DNA of 33,145 nucleotides from Candidatus Magasanikiibacteriota bacterium (GTDB lineage: Bacteria > Patescibacteriota > Patescibacteriia > Magasanikbacterales > UBA922): assembly GCA_014729395.1 (NCBI GenBank), contig WJJZ01000007.1:1-33145 (forward strand), given 5' to 3'. The position numbers and the translations under genes were made by a program. Under the pieces are notes generated by a model that saw only the letters and a program-made list of their open reading frames with translations, did no database searches and was not told the origin of the DNA. Shown piece after piece: positions 1 to 6,102 of the stretch; position 1 is the first letter of the stretch, and the number at the start of each line of letters is the position of its first letter.

Positions 1-200
1 CATTAGTTTATTTTAAAATAACAGACGGTACGGCCTATGTTTTATTGAATATTCATGTTGACGGTTGGGCCGGTGCTTCAGTGACTCAGGGCTATATTGA
101 GCCACTGGTTGAAAAATCTTTATTACAATTTGATGAGATTGGTTCGGTTGAATTCGATTTGGCTCCCGAGGATGATTGGAAAGAGGTGTTCGGTATATAG
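1..200 (+). CDS. 3' end of an unidentified protein gene (possibly a GerMN-like domain)
   Basis: The frame is open from the left edge and ends at TAG 198-200, giving about 65 C-terminal residues. The start lies outside the window. The readable part is acidic and alternates short hydrophobic strands with turns. It has a GTAYVLLNIHVDGW stretch and a later EPLVEKSLLQF helix, ending in DDWKEVFGI. The pattern of a beta strand followed by a helix that 'integrates' values resembles the end of GerMN-type extracytoplasmic domains, but this is memory-based and weak. A terminator follows directly, so this is the last gene of its transcript and converges on efp. Confidence 0.55.
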   Translation, partial: LVYFKITDGTAYVLLNIHVDGWAGASVTQGYIEPLVEKSLLQFDEIGSVEFDLAPEDDWKEVFGI

Positions 201-225
201 TTTTTGGGTAATAATGGTCACAAAA

Positions 226-256
226 ATAAAAATACCTTGTTTAAGGTATTTTTTTT
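226..256. terminator. Bidirectional terminator between convergent genes
   Basis: AAATACCTT, loop GTTT, AAGGTATTT, followed by a run of T. A-rich sequence on the left gives a T run on the other strand too. It sits between the stop of the left-edge gene and the stop of efp, so it can serve both. Confidence 0.8.
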
Positions 257-265
257 ATTTAAAAT

Positions 266-832
266 TTATTCTCCGGCTCTACCACTGTACTCTCCGGTTT
301 CAGAATTGACTATTATTTCCTCTCCTTCTTTTATGAATATTGGCGCTTGGATTTTTAGTCCATTGTCAAGCGTAACTTCTTTGGTAACATTACCACTGGC
401 CGTATCACCTTTGACGGCCGGTGGAGACTGGGTAACAGTGTATTTGATTTTAATCGGTAATTGAATGGCAACAATATTACCTTCATGTAAAACTGCAATT
501 ACTTCCAGACCTTCTTTTAGATATTTGCCATCTTCTCCAATGGTATCACTATCAACATCAAGAGTTTCATAAGTATCCTTATTCATAAAAGAATACATGT
601 TTCCGTTTTTATAAAGGAATTGCATATTTTGCCTTTGAACCTGAACAGTATCAATATTTTCTCCACTCTTGTAGGTTATTTCAATTGTTTTATCGCCGCC
701 AATATTTTTCATTTTCGTTTTGGTAAAGGCCGAACCTTTGCCCGGGTTAACAAATTGAAAACCGGTGACAACCCATAAATCACCCTGATGGCGAATAACC
801 GCCCCTTTTTTAATATCTGTTGTTGAACCCAT
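266..832 (-). CDS. efp: Translation elongation factor P
   Basis: EF-P binds between the P and E sites of the ribosome and relieves stalling at proline runs. The 188 residues match the family length and three-domain plan: a KOW-like N domain (about 1-65), a central OB domain (66-128) and a C-terminal OB domain (129-188) with the usual GEEIIVNSETGEY end. The tip loop reads NPGKGSAF, so Lys32 is the residue that would be beta-lysylated. The gene is 85 bp downstream of, and co-directional with, an EpmA-type gene. That context says the lysine is modified by the EpmA route. No SD precedes the ATG, as for most genes here. The identification is secure. Confidence 0.96.
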   Translation of the reverse strand: MGSTTDIKKGAVIRHQGDLWVVTGFQFVNPGKGSAFTKTKMKNIGGDKTIEITYKSGENIDTVQVQRQNMQFLYKNGNMYSFMNKDTYETLDVDSDTIGEDGKYLKEGLEVIAVLHEGNIVAIQLPIKIKYTVTQSPPAVKGDTASGNVTKEVTLDNGLKIQAPIFIKEGEEIIVNSETGEYSGRAGE

Positions 833-917
833 AGATTTTTCAGTTAGAAAAAAAGCTGGTAATAGAGTAATTGATTTGTAGATTTTCCAACTTACAACTC
901 TACAACTACCATAATAC

Positions 918-1925
918 TTAAAATATTTTTGACATCGGTAATACTAGCACATCATCAATGTTTTGACAATCTAAGAATACTTGAACCAGTCGATCAATTC
1001 CCAAGGCTATACCGGCGCACGGCGGCAACCCGTACTCCAAAGCTCGGATAAATTCTCCATCAATCGGAAAAGAATCCATACTATTATCTAATCTGTATTT
1101 TTTTTCTTTCTCCAATCGTTTTTTCTGTTCAATCGAGTCAGTCAGCTCGGAAAATGCATTGGCAAGTTCCAGGTTGTCAATATAAACTTCAAATCTTTCA
1201 GCATAGCGTGGATCGGCTTGACTCAGCTTGGATAAAGCAGCCATTTGTGCCGGGTAATTATAAATTATTTGAGCCCCTTTTAGGTTGGGTTCTATGTCAT
1301 TTAAAAAAATTCGATAAAAAAGTTCTTCATAACTCTCTTCTTCTTTTGCGTTGTAGCCCAATTTATTACACAATTTGATCATTGCACGTTTGTCGAGATG
1401 GTTACCCAAATTTACATCAATATATTTTTTCCAAATTTGTTTCATTTCCACTTTTTGCCAATTTGAAAAAATATCAGTTTTTAGTCCTGTTTTTTTGGCA
1501 ATAAATTGACAAAGATCAATTACATCTTCCATAATGGCAAACATATCAGATTCTTTTCTGTACCACTCTATCATAGTGAATTCCGGATTGTGGAGTCCAC
1601 CAAAACTTTCTTTGTTTCTAAAACACTTACAAATACTGAATATATTATCAAAGCCAGAGGCTAACATTTTTTTCATGCTGTATTCCGGGCTGGTATGTAG
1701 ATAAGCTTTGTAATTTTGACCTTTTTCGTCAATAACATCCAATTTCATTGGTGATAAATTTGGTGCTTGGCCCGGTGCTTTTACAATTATGGGAGTATCG
1801 ACTTCCGTGAATTTGTTTTTGCTAAAGAATAATCTTATATAAGAAATTATTTCAAAGCGCAGGCGGAGATTGTCAATATTATTTTTTAAATGTTGAACAT
1901 GGTCCATATTGATGATAAAATACAT
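918..1925 (-). CDS. epmA: EF-P lysine--lysyltransferase, EpmA/PoxA/GenX type
   Basis: This is a class II lysyl-tRNA-synthetase core without the N-terminal anticodon-binding OB domain. That absence and the 335-residue length fit EpmA, which attaches lysine or beta-lysine to EF-P, rather than LysRS. Motif 2 lies at about 94-122 (CFRNKESFGGLHNPEFT, then MIEWYRK) and motif 3 at about 301-312 (PPCAGIALGIDR). The segment LANAFSELTDSIEQKKR corresponds to the EpmA amino-acid-binding region. It is followed by efp on the same strand, giving an enzyme-substrate operon. No SD marks the start; Met7 (1907) is an equally good start. EpmB, the lysine 2,3-aminomutase partner in enterobacteria, is not in this window. 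Confidence 0.9.
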   Translation of the reverse strand: MYFIINMDHVQHLKNNIDNLRLRFEIISYIRLFFSKNKFTEVDTPIIVKAPGQAPNLSPMKLDVIDEKGQNYKAYLHTSPEYSMKKMLASGFDNIFSICKCFRNKESFGGLHNPEFTMIEWYRKESDMFAIMEDVIDLCQFIAKKTGLKTDIFSNWQKVEMKQIWKKYIDVNLGNHLDKRAMIKLCNKLGYNAKEEESYEELFYRIFLNDIEPNLKGAQIIYNYPAQMAALSKLSQADPRYAERFEVYIDNLELANAFSELTDSIEQKKRLEKEKKYRLDNSMDSFPIDGEFIRALEYGLPPCAGIALGIDRLVQVFLDCQNIDDVLVLPMSKIF

Positions 1926-1967
1926 ACATTAGTGTCACTTTAACATCAATTAATAATTCTTTCAATT

Positions 1968-2357
1968 ATGGACTATATACTTTTTTTTGGGCATATTTTA
2001 CTGGCAGCAATTCTCGGTGGTTTAATAGGTTGGCAAAGGCGTCATATGGGAAAAAGTGCCGGGTTTAGAACTTTTGCACTTGTTTCCATTGGTTCAACTT
2101 TGTTTACAATATTGTCATTGAATGCTTTCTCGGCAGATCCGGCAAGAGTAGCCTCTCAAGTTTTGACCGGTATAGGTTTTATTGGTGCCGGAATAATTTT
2201 TCACAAAAAAGACTCAGTCGAAGGTTTGACTACGGCGGCATCTTTTTGGAGTGTGGCGGCAATCGGCATGGCAGTCGGAGCCGGGTGGTATATCGAATCT
2301 ATCATAGTTACCTTGGTGGTTTTTTTGGTACTTGCATCTCTAGTAAAGAAAAAATAG
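1968..2357 (+). CDS. MgtC/SapB family membrane protein
   Basis: A 129-residue protein with four or five predicted membrane helices and the MgtC/SapB signature. An early GWQRR is followed by GKSAGFRTFALVSIGS, then GIGFIGAGIIF and GLTTAASFW. In other bacteria the family is linked to magnesium limitation and acts on membrane ATPases or as a small transporter. It is short because it lacks the C-terminal cytoplasmic ACT-like domain of full MgtC, as most SapB-type members do. It is divergent from epmA, with about 40 bp between the starts and no SD. The specific substrate cannot be told from sequence. Confidence 0.88.
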   Translation: MDYILFFGHILLAAILGGLIGWQRRHMGKSAGFRTFALVSIGSTLFTILSLNAFSADPARVASQVLTGIGFIGAGIIFHKKDSVEGLTTAASFWSVAAIGMAVGAGWYIESIIVTLVVFLVLASLVKKK

Positions 2358-2362
2358 TTATA

Positions 2363-2390
2363 TTGACAAATTTGCATAAAGTGATATATT
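2363..2390 (+). promoter_or_regulatory. Promoter of the Gly/fMet/Gly tRNA island
   Basis: TTGACA (2363-2368), a 16-nt spacer and TATATT (2385-2390), 20 bp before tRNA-Gly(TCC) and just after the mgtC-like stop. Confidence 0.75.
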
Positions 2391-2410
2391 TTATGCACCG
2401 TAATTTATAT

Positions 2411-2482
2411 GCGGACGTCGTATAATGGTTATTATCTCGGCCTTCCAAGCCGATGATGCCGGTTCGATTCCGGTCGTCCGCT
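2411..2482 (+). tRNA. tRNA-Gly (TCC)
   Basis: 72 nt. The acceptor GCGGACG pairs with CGTCCGC and the discriminator is T. The anticodon stem TCGGC/GCCGA encloses loop CTTCCAA, with anticodon TCC. The T loop is TTCGATT. No CCA is encoded. A 16-bp piece beginning in its 3' end recurs at 2588-2603. Confidence 0.95.
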
Positions 2483-2548
2483 CGAGAGAAAAATATTCAG
2501 ATTAAAAAAACTGTTTACAAAGCACAATTTTTCAATTTTAGTATTCTT

Positions 2549-2603
2549 GCCCGGCGTAGCCGCAAGCGAAGTCGAGGGGCGAAGACGGGTCGTCCGCTCG
2601 AGA
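2549..2603. repeat. Imperfect palindrome joined to a copy of the tRNA-Gly 3' end
   Basis: A GC-rich imperfect inverted repeat (about 2549-2588, starting CCCGGCGTAGCC and ending GGGCGAAGACGGG) runs directly into GGTCGTCCGCTCGAGA at 2588-2603. That 16-mer is identical to 2472-2487, which is the last 11 nt of tRNA-Gly(TCC) plus 5 nt of its flank. The palindrome resembles the CTTCG...GGACTACGGCG repeat at the right edge of the window. Confidence 0.7.
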
Positions 2604-2638
2604 CTTGAAAAAAAATGTGATTCAAGTATAATGTAGTC

Positions 2639-2744
2639 TACAATCAAATATCGCGGGGTAGTCCCGACAAGGTCGGGACGTCGGGCCCTGTTACAATCAA
2701 ATATCGCGGGGTAGTCCCGACAAGGTCGGGACGTCGGGCCCTGT
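2639..2744 (+). repeat. Two tandem 53-bp units: 5' end of tRNA-fMet with a palindrome inserted
   Basis: Two identical units of period 53 (2639-2691 and 2692-2744) precede the intact initiator tRNA. The shared leader and first ten tRNA bases begin a third unit at 2745. Each unit holds the first 10 nt of the tRNA (CGCGGGGTAG), then the perfect palindrome TCCCGACAAGGTCGGGA (2662-2678, 2715-2731), then CGTCGGGC, which matches the tRNA again. In the intact gene the palindrome position is occupied by AGCAGTCAGGCAGCT. The copies lack the 3' half and cannot make a tRNA. Confidence 0.85.
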
Positions 2745-2757
2745 TACAATCAAATAT

Positions 2758-2834
2758 CGCGGGGTAGAGCAGTCAGGCAGCTCGTCGGGCTCATAACCCG
2801 AAGGTCACCGGTTCGAATCCGGTCCCCGCAACCA
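2758..2834 (+). tRNA. Initiator tRNA-Met (CAT)
   Basis: 77 nt including an encoded CCA (2832-2834). The acceptor CGCGGGG faces CCCCGCA, so position 1-72 is an unpaired C-A, the hallmark of bacterial initiator tRNA. The anticodon stem TCGGG/CCCGA carries the three G-C pairs needed for initiation, and the loop is CTCATAA. The T loop is TTCGAAT. Unlike the Gly, Pro and Ser tRNAs here it encodes CCA. Confidence 0.97.
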
Positions 2835-2837
2835 CGA

Positions 2838-2900
2838 AAAGTGGCGATTCTGTAGCCACTTTGAGTGGTCGCGTGGGCACGTAAGTGCCTTTACGCGACC
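2838..2900. repeat. Two strong hairpins between tRNA-fMet and tRNA-Gly(GCC)
   Basis: The first is AAAGTGGC (2838-2845) with GCCACTTT (2855-2862). The second is a two-step stem at 2867-2900: GGTCGCG with CGCGACC and an inner GGCAC with GTGCC. A smaller GCCAC/GTGGT hairpin follows near 2920. None has a T run, so they look like processing structures or palindromic repeats rather than terminators. Confidence 0.6.
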
Positions 2901-2953
2901 GTAAACATAGACAAAAAAGATGCCACTTCGTGGTAAACCAATTTTGTCACAGT

Positions 2954-3027
2954 GCGGTAGTAGCTCAGTTGGCTAGAGCGTCTCCTTGCCAAGGAGAAGG
3001 TCGCCGGTTCGAATCCGGTCTACCGCT
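2954..3027 (+). tRNA. tRNA-Gly (GCC)
   Basis: 74 nt. The acceptor GCGGTAG pairs with CTACCGC and the discriminator is T. The anticodon stem TCTCC/GGAGA encloses loop TTGCCAA (anticodon GCC). The T stem is GCCGG/CCGGT with loop TTCGAAT. No CCA is encoded. Confidence 0.96.
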
Positions 3028-3032
3028 CAGAT

Positions 3033-3062
3033 AAAAATATCGCTAAAACAGCGGTATTTTTT
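3033..3062 (+). terminator. Terminator of the tRNA island
   Basis: AAATATCGCT, loop AAAAC, AGCGGTATTT plus further T, 6 nt after tRNA-Gly(GCC). Confidence 0.85.
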
Positions 3063-3112
3063 GATGCCGAAGATTGTATATTCGAACTAGGGTTATAAAT
3101 TAAGTGAAATAA

Positions 3113-3141
3113 TTGACTCATTAAAGTTATTTTGTTAATAA
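3113..3141 (+). promoter_or_regulatory. Probable promoter of the Cys-rich gene pair
   Basis: TTGACT, a 17-nt spacer, TAATAA, about 33 bp before the ATG at 3174. Confidence 0.5.
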
Positions 3142-3173
3142 TAAGTTATCTAAAATAATATATATTATTCCGT

Positions 3174-3602
3174 ATGAAAAAGAGAAACAAAATTATATTA
3201 ATAATAGTAGGTATCATATCTTTTTTATTGACAGCTTGTTTCATATTATTCCTTGTTTTTGTGTTTTTTATGTTTAAACCAAAAGGAAACTGGGGGCTAG
3301 AAAATGGTAAGTTTATATCAAAAGACTGGAGAATGCTAAGATATTCTTCAGGAATTGACTTTGATTCACCCTATCCACCACATTGGAATCGTCTTGATGG
3401 GCCATACACTTCACTTGAAGAATGTAAAAAAGAAGCCCTTCAAAATAAGAATGAAGATGCCTTATGTGCCACCAGATGTGGTCAGCCATGGTTTATTGAT
3501 AATTTTGACATTTATTATTGTAAAGAAGCCGTTGCAATATTATGCAAAACAAATCAGTGTAAGATTGTTGAAGACCTTATCATTGGTGGAAAGCAATATT
3601 GA
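3174..3602 (+). CDS. Membrane-anchored Cys-rich protein of unknown function
   Basis: 142 residues. A basic start (MKKRNK) and a long hydrophobic stretch at about 7-35 indicate an N-terminal membrane anchor. The rest (about 36-142) should face outside. That part holds six cysteines, two of them in ALCATRCG, probably in disulphides. A lipobox-like LTAC ends at residue 22, but hydrophobic residues continue after it, so a transmembrane anchor is more likely than a lipoprotein. No SD. It lies 82 bp upstream of another membrane-anchored Cys-rich gene on the same strand. I do not recognise the family. Confidence 0.65.
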   Translation: MKKRNKIILIIVGIISFLLTACFILFLVFVFFMFKPKGNWGLENGKFISKDWRMLRYSSGIDFDSPYPPHWNRLDGPYTSLEECKKEALQNKNEDALCATRCGQPWFIDNFDIYYCKEAVAILCKTNQCKIVEDLIIGGKQY

Positions 3603-3684
3603 ACATAATTTATTAATGTAGATAACAACGTATAGGAGATTTTGCCCAAATTGTTAAGCAACTTCTGCTATATGTGAACGTCAT

Positions 3685-4542
3685 ATGAAAATAATTAAGA
3701 TTGTCTTAGTCATTTTAATAACCCTCATAATAGCGTTGACTTGCTTGTGGTATTTTTTTCATTTTAATGACCCGCATTTTTTTGATATTGATTATAGTAA
3801 AGGGGGTGCTGCGGATTATTCAGAGGATGAATATTTTGCCTTGCGAGATAGTGTCAGCTCTGAGGCAGTAGAAAAAAATGATTATAAAATATGTAACCAG
3901 CTTAAGATCAGCGCGACTTATAAGAGGCCTGGAAATTATGGCGCATTCGACAATGGTGTTTATAGAGGTGAACCGAGGGCGGACTGTTTTATGGATTATT
4001 ATCAAAAAACATTAGATAAAGATACCTGTGTTGAAATAGCAAAATTCGATAGATATAAAGCAAACAGATGTTTTTCATATATGGCAGAAATTTATTCAGA
4101 TATTTCCTTATGTGATCAGGTTGTTGGGGAAGATGGTCAAGATTTGGGTGCTCGTTGTAGGGCCATTTCTTCATTAGATTATAAGTATTGTTATGATATG
4201 ACATTAGATGAATATGATATATCAAAATATCATCGTGGAGTTGGTATTTGTATAGGTGATGTTGTCGAGCAGACGAAGGACGTTGCCCCATGTTTATTAA
4301 TTGACGGGCCTGATTATGGTGAACAATGGAATTTGCATAGAAATAAATGTGTTTGGAATTCTATGCTTGAAAGCGTGGAAGGAAGACAAAGGCGGCAGAC
4401 GATATTGACTCGGCCTGTTAGGTGGTATTGTGATGAGATGGTTGATGATTACCCACTTAGTGACTATAAGCAAAGATGTCTGGTTCATGATGATTCTACA
4501 GTCGGAGTTACTTCTCCATTACTTAGAGTTAATCAGAATTAA
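3685..4542 (+). CDS. Membrane-anchored Cys-rich repeat-like protein, unknown
   Basis: 285 residues. One N-terminal hydrophobic helix (about 5-25) is followed by an acidic outer region with about twelve cysteines. These are spaced as loose repeats of the form D-x-x-x-C-x-x-I or A, such as DKDTCVEIA, SDISLCDQV and DYKYCYDM, separated by runs containing R-C or N-R-C. Such spacing suggests a small helical repeat domain held by disulphides. There is no catalytic motif I recognise. It follows the smaller Cys-rich gene and probably shares its transcript, since only 82 bp and no terminator lie between. No SD. Confidence 0.65.
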   Translation: MKIIKIVLVILITLIIALTCLWYFFHFNDPHFFDIDYSKGGAADYSEDEYFALRDSVSSEAVEKNDYKICNQLKISATYKRPGNYGAFDNGVYRGEPRADCFMDYYQKTLDKDTCVEIAKFDRYKANRCFSYMAEIYSDISLCDQVVGEDGQDLGARCRAISSLDYKYCYDMTLDEYDISKYHRGVGICIGDVVEQTKDVAPCLLIDGPDYGEQWNLHRNKCVWNSMLESVEGRQRRQTILTRPVRWYCDEMVDDYPLSDYKQRCLVHDDSTVGVTSPLLRVNQN

Positions 4543-4612
4543 ATATTTTATTAAATACAATTTTTTCAGTCCGAACACCGTCCCTCACTCGGCTCAAGAA
4601 AAAATAATTTTA

Positions 4613-4640
4613 AAAACTACGCATAAGTCGTAGTTTTATA
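4613..4640 (+). terminator. Terminator after the Cys-rich pair
   Basis: AAAACTACG, loop CATAAGT, CGTAGTTTT, about 70 bp after the stop at 4542. The T run is short. Confidence 0.6.
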
Positions 4641-4690
4641 TTTATCAACATCTATATAGACAAAAAAGCTTTTTTATGAGATACTGTGTG

Positions 4691-4788
4691 TACAATATCC
4701 CTTTAAAAGGATATTAAGGTAAATAAGTAATTTATTTGCCCGAAAACTGTATGGCAAAAGCACCCTGAACTGGGTGTTTTTGTTTTTT
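4691..4788 (+). ncRNA. Candidate small RNA with its own terminator
   Basis: The gap 4543-4786 has no gene. It contains a TACAAT box (4691-4696), a palindrome AATATCC...GGATATT (4695-4716), then AAGGTA at 4716. A small stem AATAA/TTATT follows, then GAAAACTG, GGCAAAA and a strong terminator (CACCC, loop TGAACT, GGGTG, long T run, 4756-4788). The order AAGGTA, small stem, GAAA..ACTG, GGCAAAA, terminator matches the candidate RNA at 31259-31330. No good -35 box is visible. I do not recognise an RNA family. Confidence 0.4.
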
Positions 4789-5575
4789 ATAAGCTTAGTT
4801 TTGGTACCCTCACCCTGCCATTTGTTGAAAGAAGGTCAGTCTTTTTAGTAGGTTTAAAATCAGACCACTTATACTCATGCCTATTAAAGTCCATTATTTT
4901 TCCACCGGCTTCTTTCACAAATAATACACCTGCGCCAATATCCCATAAATTCACTTTTGGCGTGGCATAAATATCAGCTCGACCTGTTCCCACCCAAGCC
5001 AGTTCTATAGCTGCAGATCCCAGTTTTCTCATATCTTTTGATTTTGAATAAAGTTTTTTATACAGATTTATCGTTTTTTTTCGGGGCGAGCCTCCATCAC
5101 AGCTTACAATGTAAGAATTATTTAATTTTTCCGTAGATGATACCTGGGCTTTTTGCTTTTTAGTTGTTTGTGTGTCAATTATCCAAGCTCCTTTATTTTT
5201 TATTGCTATATATCTTTCTTGAAGTATGGGGGCTTCTATCACTCCAAAAATCGGCTCGTTATTTTTCCACAGGGCAACTGAAATTGACCAAAAAGGATTA
5301 CCGTTTACATAATTGCCTGTGCCGTCAATCGGGTCTACCAGCCAAATATATTCATTTTTTTTGTTTTTTAAACCACTCTCTTCTGACAAAATAGAATGCT
5401 TTGGAAAATTTTTTTCTATTTTTTTAACAATAATTTCGTCGGCCAGAAGATCATATTTACTTTTGATTGCTTTTGATTTGCCTCTGATTGTAAAAGCGTC
5501 TTTTTTGTAGTGTTTTAATAAAGTTTTCCCTGTTTTTTGTACAAGATCAATAGTGAAATTTAATTCTTTGGTCAT
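4787..5575 (-). CDS. Inositol monophosphatase family protein
   Basis: 262 residues, the usual size for the Mg-dependent IMPase/SuhB/CysQ family. The metal-binding motifs are all present: SILSEESG (Glu65-Glu66), WLVDPIDGTGNYVNG (Asp81, Asp84, Gly85, Thr86) and the C-terminal NLWDIGAG (Asp212) followed by KEAGG. It should hydrolyse a phosphate monoester such as inositol-1-phosphate or a related sugar phosphate. Substrate cannot be resolved between inositol phosphate, PAP and fructose bisphosphate. It stands alone on the minus strand, with no SD and a long hairpin repeat upstream. Confidence 0.9.
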   Translation of the reverse strand: MTKELNFTIDLVQKTGKTLLKHYKKDAFTIRGKSKAIKSKYDLLADEIIVKKIEKNFPKHSILSEESGLKNKKNEYIWLVDPIDGTGNYVNGNPFWSISVALWKNNEPIFGVIEAPILQERYIAIKNKGAWIIDTQTTKKQKAQVSSTEKLNNSYIVSCDGGSPRKKTINLYKKLYSKSKDMRKLGSAAIELAWVGTGRADIYATPKVNLWDIGAGVLFVKEAGGKIMDFNRHEYKWSDFKPTKKTDLLSTNGRVRVPKLSL

Positions 5576-5614
5576 AAATATTTTGTTAGTTTCAATTTTA
5601 GTATACAGGAAAAA

Positions 5615-5703
5615 AATACGGATATACAGAGCATCCAGATTTTGGAGTATGTTGATAAAGCAACATACTATCCATAGATCTGAATTATCCGTATATCCGT
5701 ATT
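5615..5703. repeat. Long imperfect inverted repeat (CGGAT-type, copy 1)
   Basis: Arms of about 40 bp (5615-5654 and 5661-5703) around a 6-nt loop. Outer parts AATACGGATATAC / GTATATCCGTATT and inner AGTATGTTG / CAACATACT are perfect, with mismatches between. The ACGGAT core recurs in the hairpins at 18331-18401 and 25705-25814. Confidence 0.75.
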
Positions 5704-5708
5704 ATGTC

Positions 5709-5776
5709 GTCGGAGTGAAAGGACTTGAACCTTCGGCCTCCTGCTCCCAATCCCGACAAGTCGGGACTAGCCAACT
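5709..5776 (-). pseudogene. Broken tRNA-Pro copy with a palindrome in the anticodon arm
   Basis: 5709-5750 is identical to 5802-5843, the 3' part of the intact tRNA-Pro up to the anticodon. Then comes the perfect palindrome TCCCGACAAGTCGGGA (5751-5766), then CTAGCCAACT (5767-5776), identical to 5854-5863 of the intact gene. The palindrome replaces the 10 nt AGCAGGCGCT (plus strand). The first 13 nt of the tRNA are missing. It cannot form a tRNA. Confidence 0.88.
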
Positions 5777-5802
5777 AATAATAATTCCATTGTTAGATTT
5801 AG

Positions 5803-5876
5803 TCGGAGTGAAAGGACTTGAACCTTCGGCCTCCTGCTCCCAAAGCAGGCGCTCTAGCCAACTGAGCTACACTCCG
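5803..5876 (-). tRNA. tRNA-Pro (TGG)
   Basis: 74 nt on the minus strand. The acceptor CGGAGTG pairs with CACTCCG, with discriminator A and no encoded CCA. The anticodon stem CCTGC/GCAGG encloses loop TTTGGGA (anticodon TGG). Last of a co-directional Ala-Phe-Pro cluster. Confidence 0.95.
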
Positions 5877-5884
5877 CGTGTTAG

Positions 5885-5956
5885 TGCCGGGGGTGAGAAT
5901 TGAACTCACGACACGAAGATTTTCAGTCTTCTGCTCTACCACTGAGCTACCCCGGC
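5885..5956 (-). tRNA. tRNA-Phe (GAA)
   Basis: 72 nt. The acceptor GCCGGGG pairs with CCCCGGC and the discriminator is A. The anticodon stem GAAGA/TCTTC encloses loop CTGAAAA (anticodon GAA). The T stem is GTGAG/CTCAC. Confidence 0.96.
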
Positions 5957-5960
5957 CTAG

Positions 5961-6033
5961 TGGACTGTGCGAGAGTCGAACTCGCGACCTCCTGCGTGCA
6001 AAGCAGGCGCTCTACCAACTGAGCTAACAGCCC
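5961..6033 (-). tRNA. tRNA-Ala (TGC)
   Basis: 73 nt. The acceptor GGGCTGT pairs with ACAGTCC through one G-T pair and the discriminator is A. The anticodon stem CCTGC/GCAGG encloses loop TTTGCAC (anticodon TGC). First tRNA of the minus-strand cluster. Confidence 0.95.
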
Positions 6034-6035
6034 TT

Positions 6036-6059
6036 ATAAAAAAACACCTAGTCTAGGCG
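6036..6059 (-). terminator. Probable kefB-type gene terminator, overlapping the tRNA cluster start
   Basis: On the minus strand CGCCT, loop AGACT, AGGTG, then seven T. It lies downstream of the antiporter stop at 6103, but also begins at the predicted start site of the tRNA transcript. It may therefore act only on read-through from the antiporter gene. Confidence 0.55.
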
Positions 6060-6064
6060 AAAAA

Positions 6065-6093
6065 ATTATACCAATCAAAAGCTCGATTGTCAA
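6065..6093 (-). promoter_or_regulatory. Promoter of the Ala-Phe-Pro tRNA cluster
   Basis: On the minus strand TTGACA (6093-6088), a 17-nt spacer and TATAAT (6070-6065). A perfect consensus, about 30 bp upstream of tRNA-Ala. Confidence 0.9.
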
Positions 6094-6102
6094 GATAAAA
6101 GA

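Noticed and set aside
2432-2647. Minus-strand frame over tRNA-Gly(TCC) and its partial copy
   Set aside because: It overlaps a tRNA and repeats and has no start signal.
2639-2834. CRISPR array
   Set aside because: The two 53-bp units are directly adjacent and identical with no unique spacers, and they derive from the tRNA.
5553-5903. Plus-strand reading frame with a twice repeated VKGLEPSASCSQSR peptide
   Set aside because: It is the antisense of tRNA-Pro and of its broken copy; the repeat comes from the tRNA, not from a protein.
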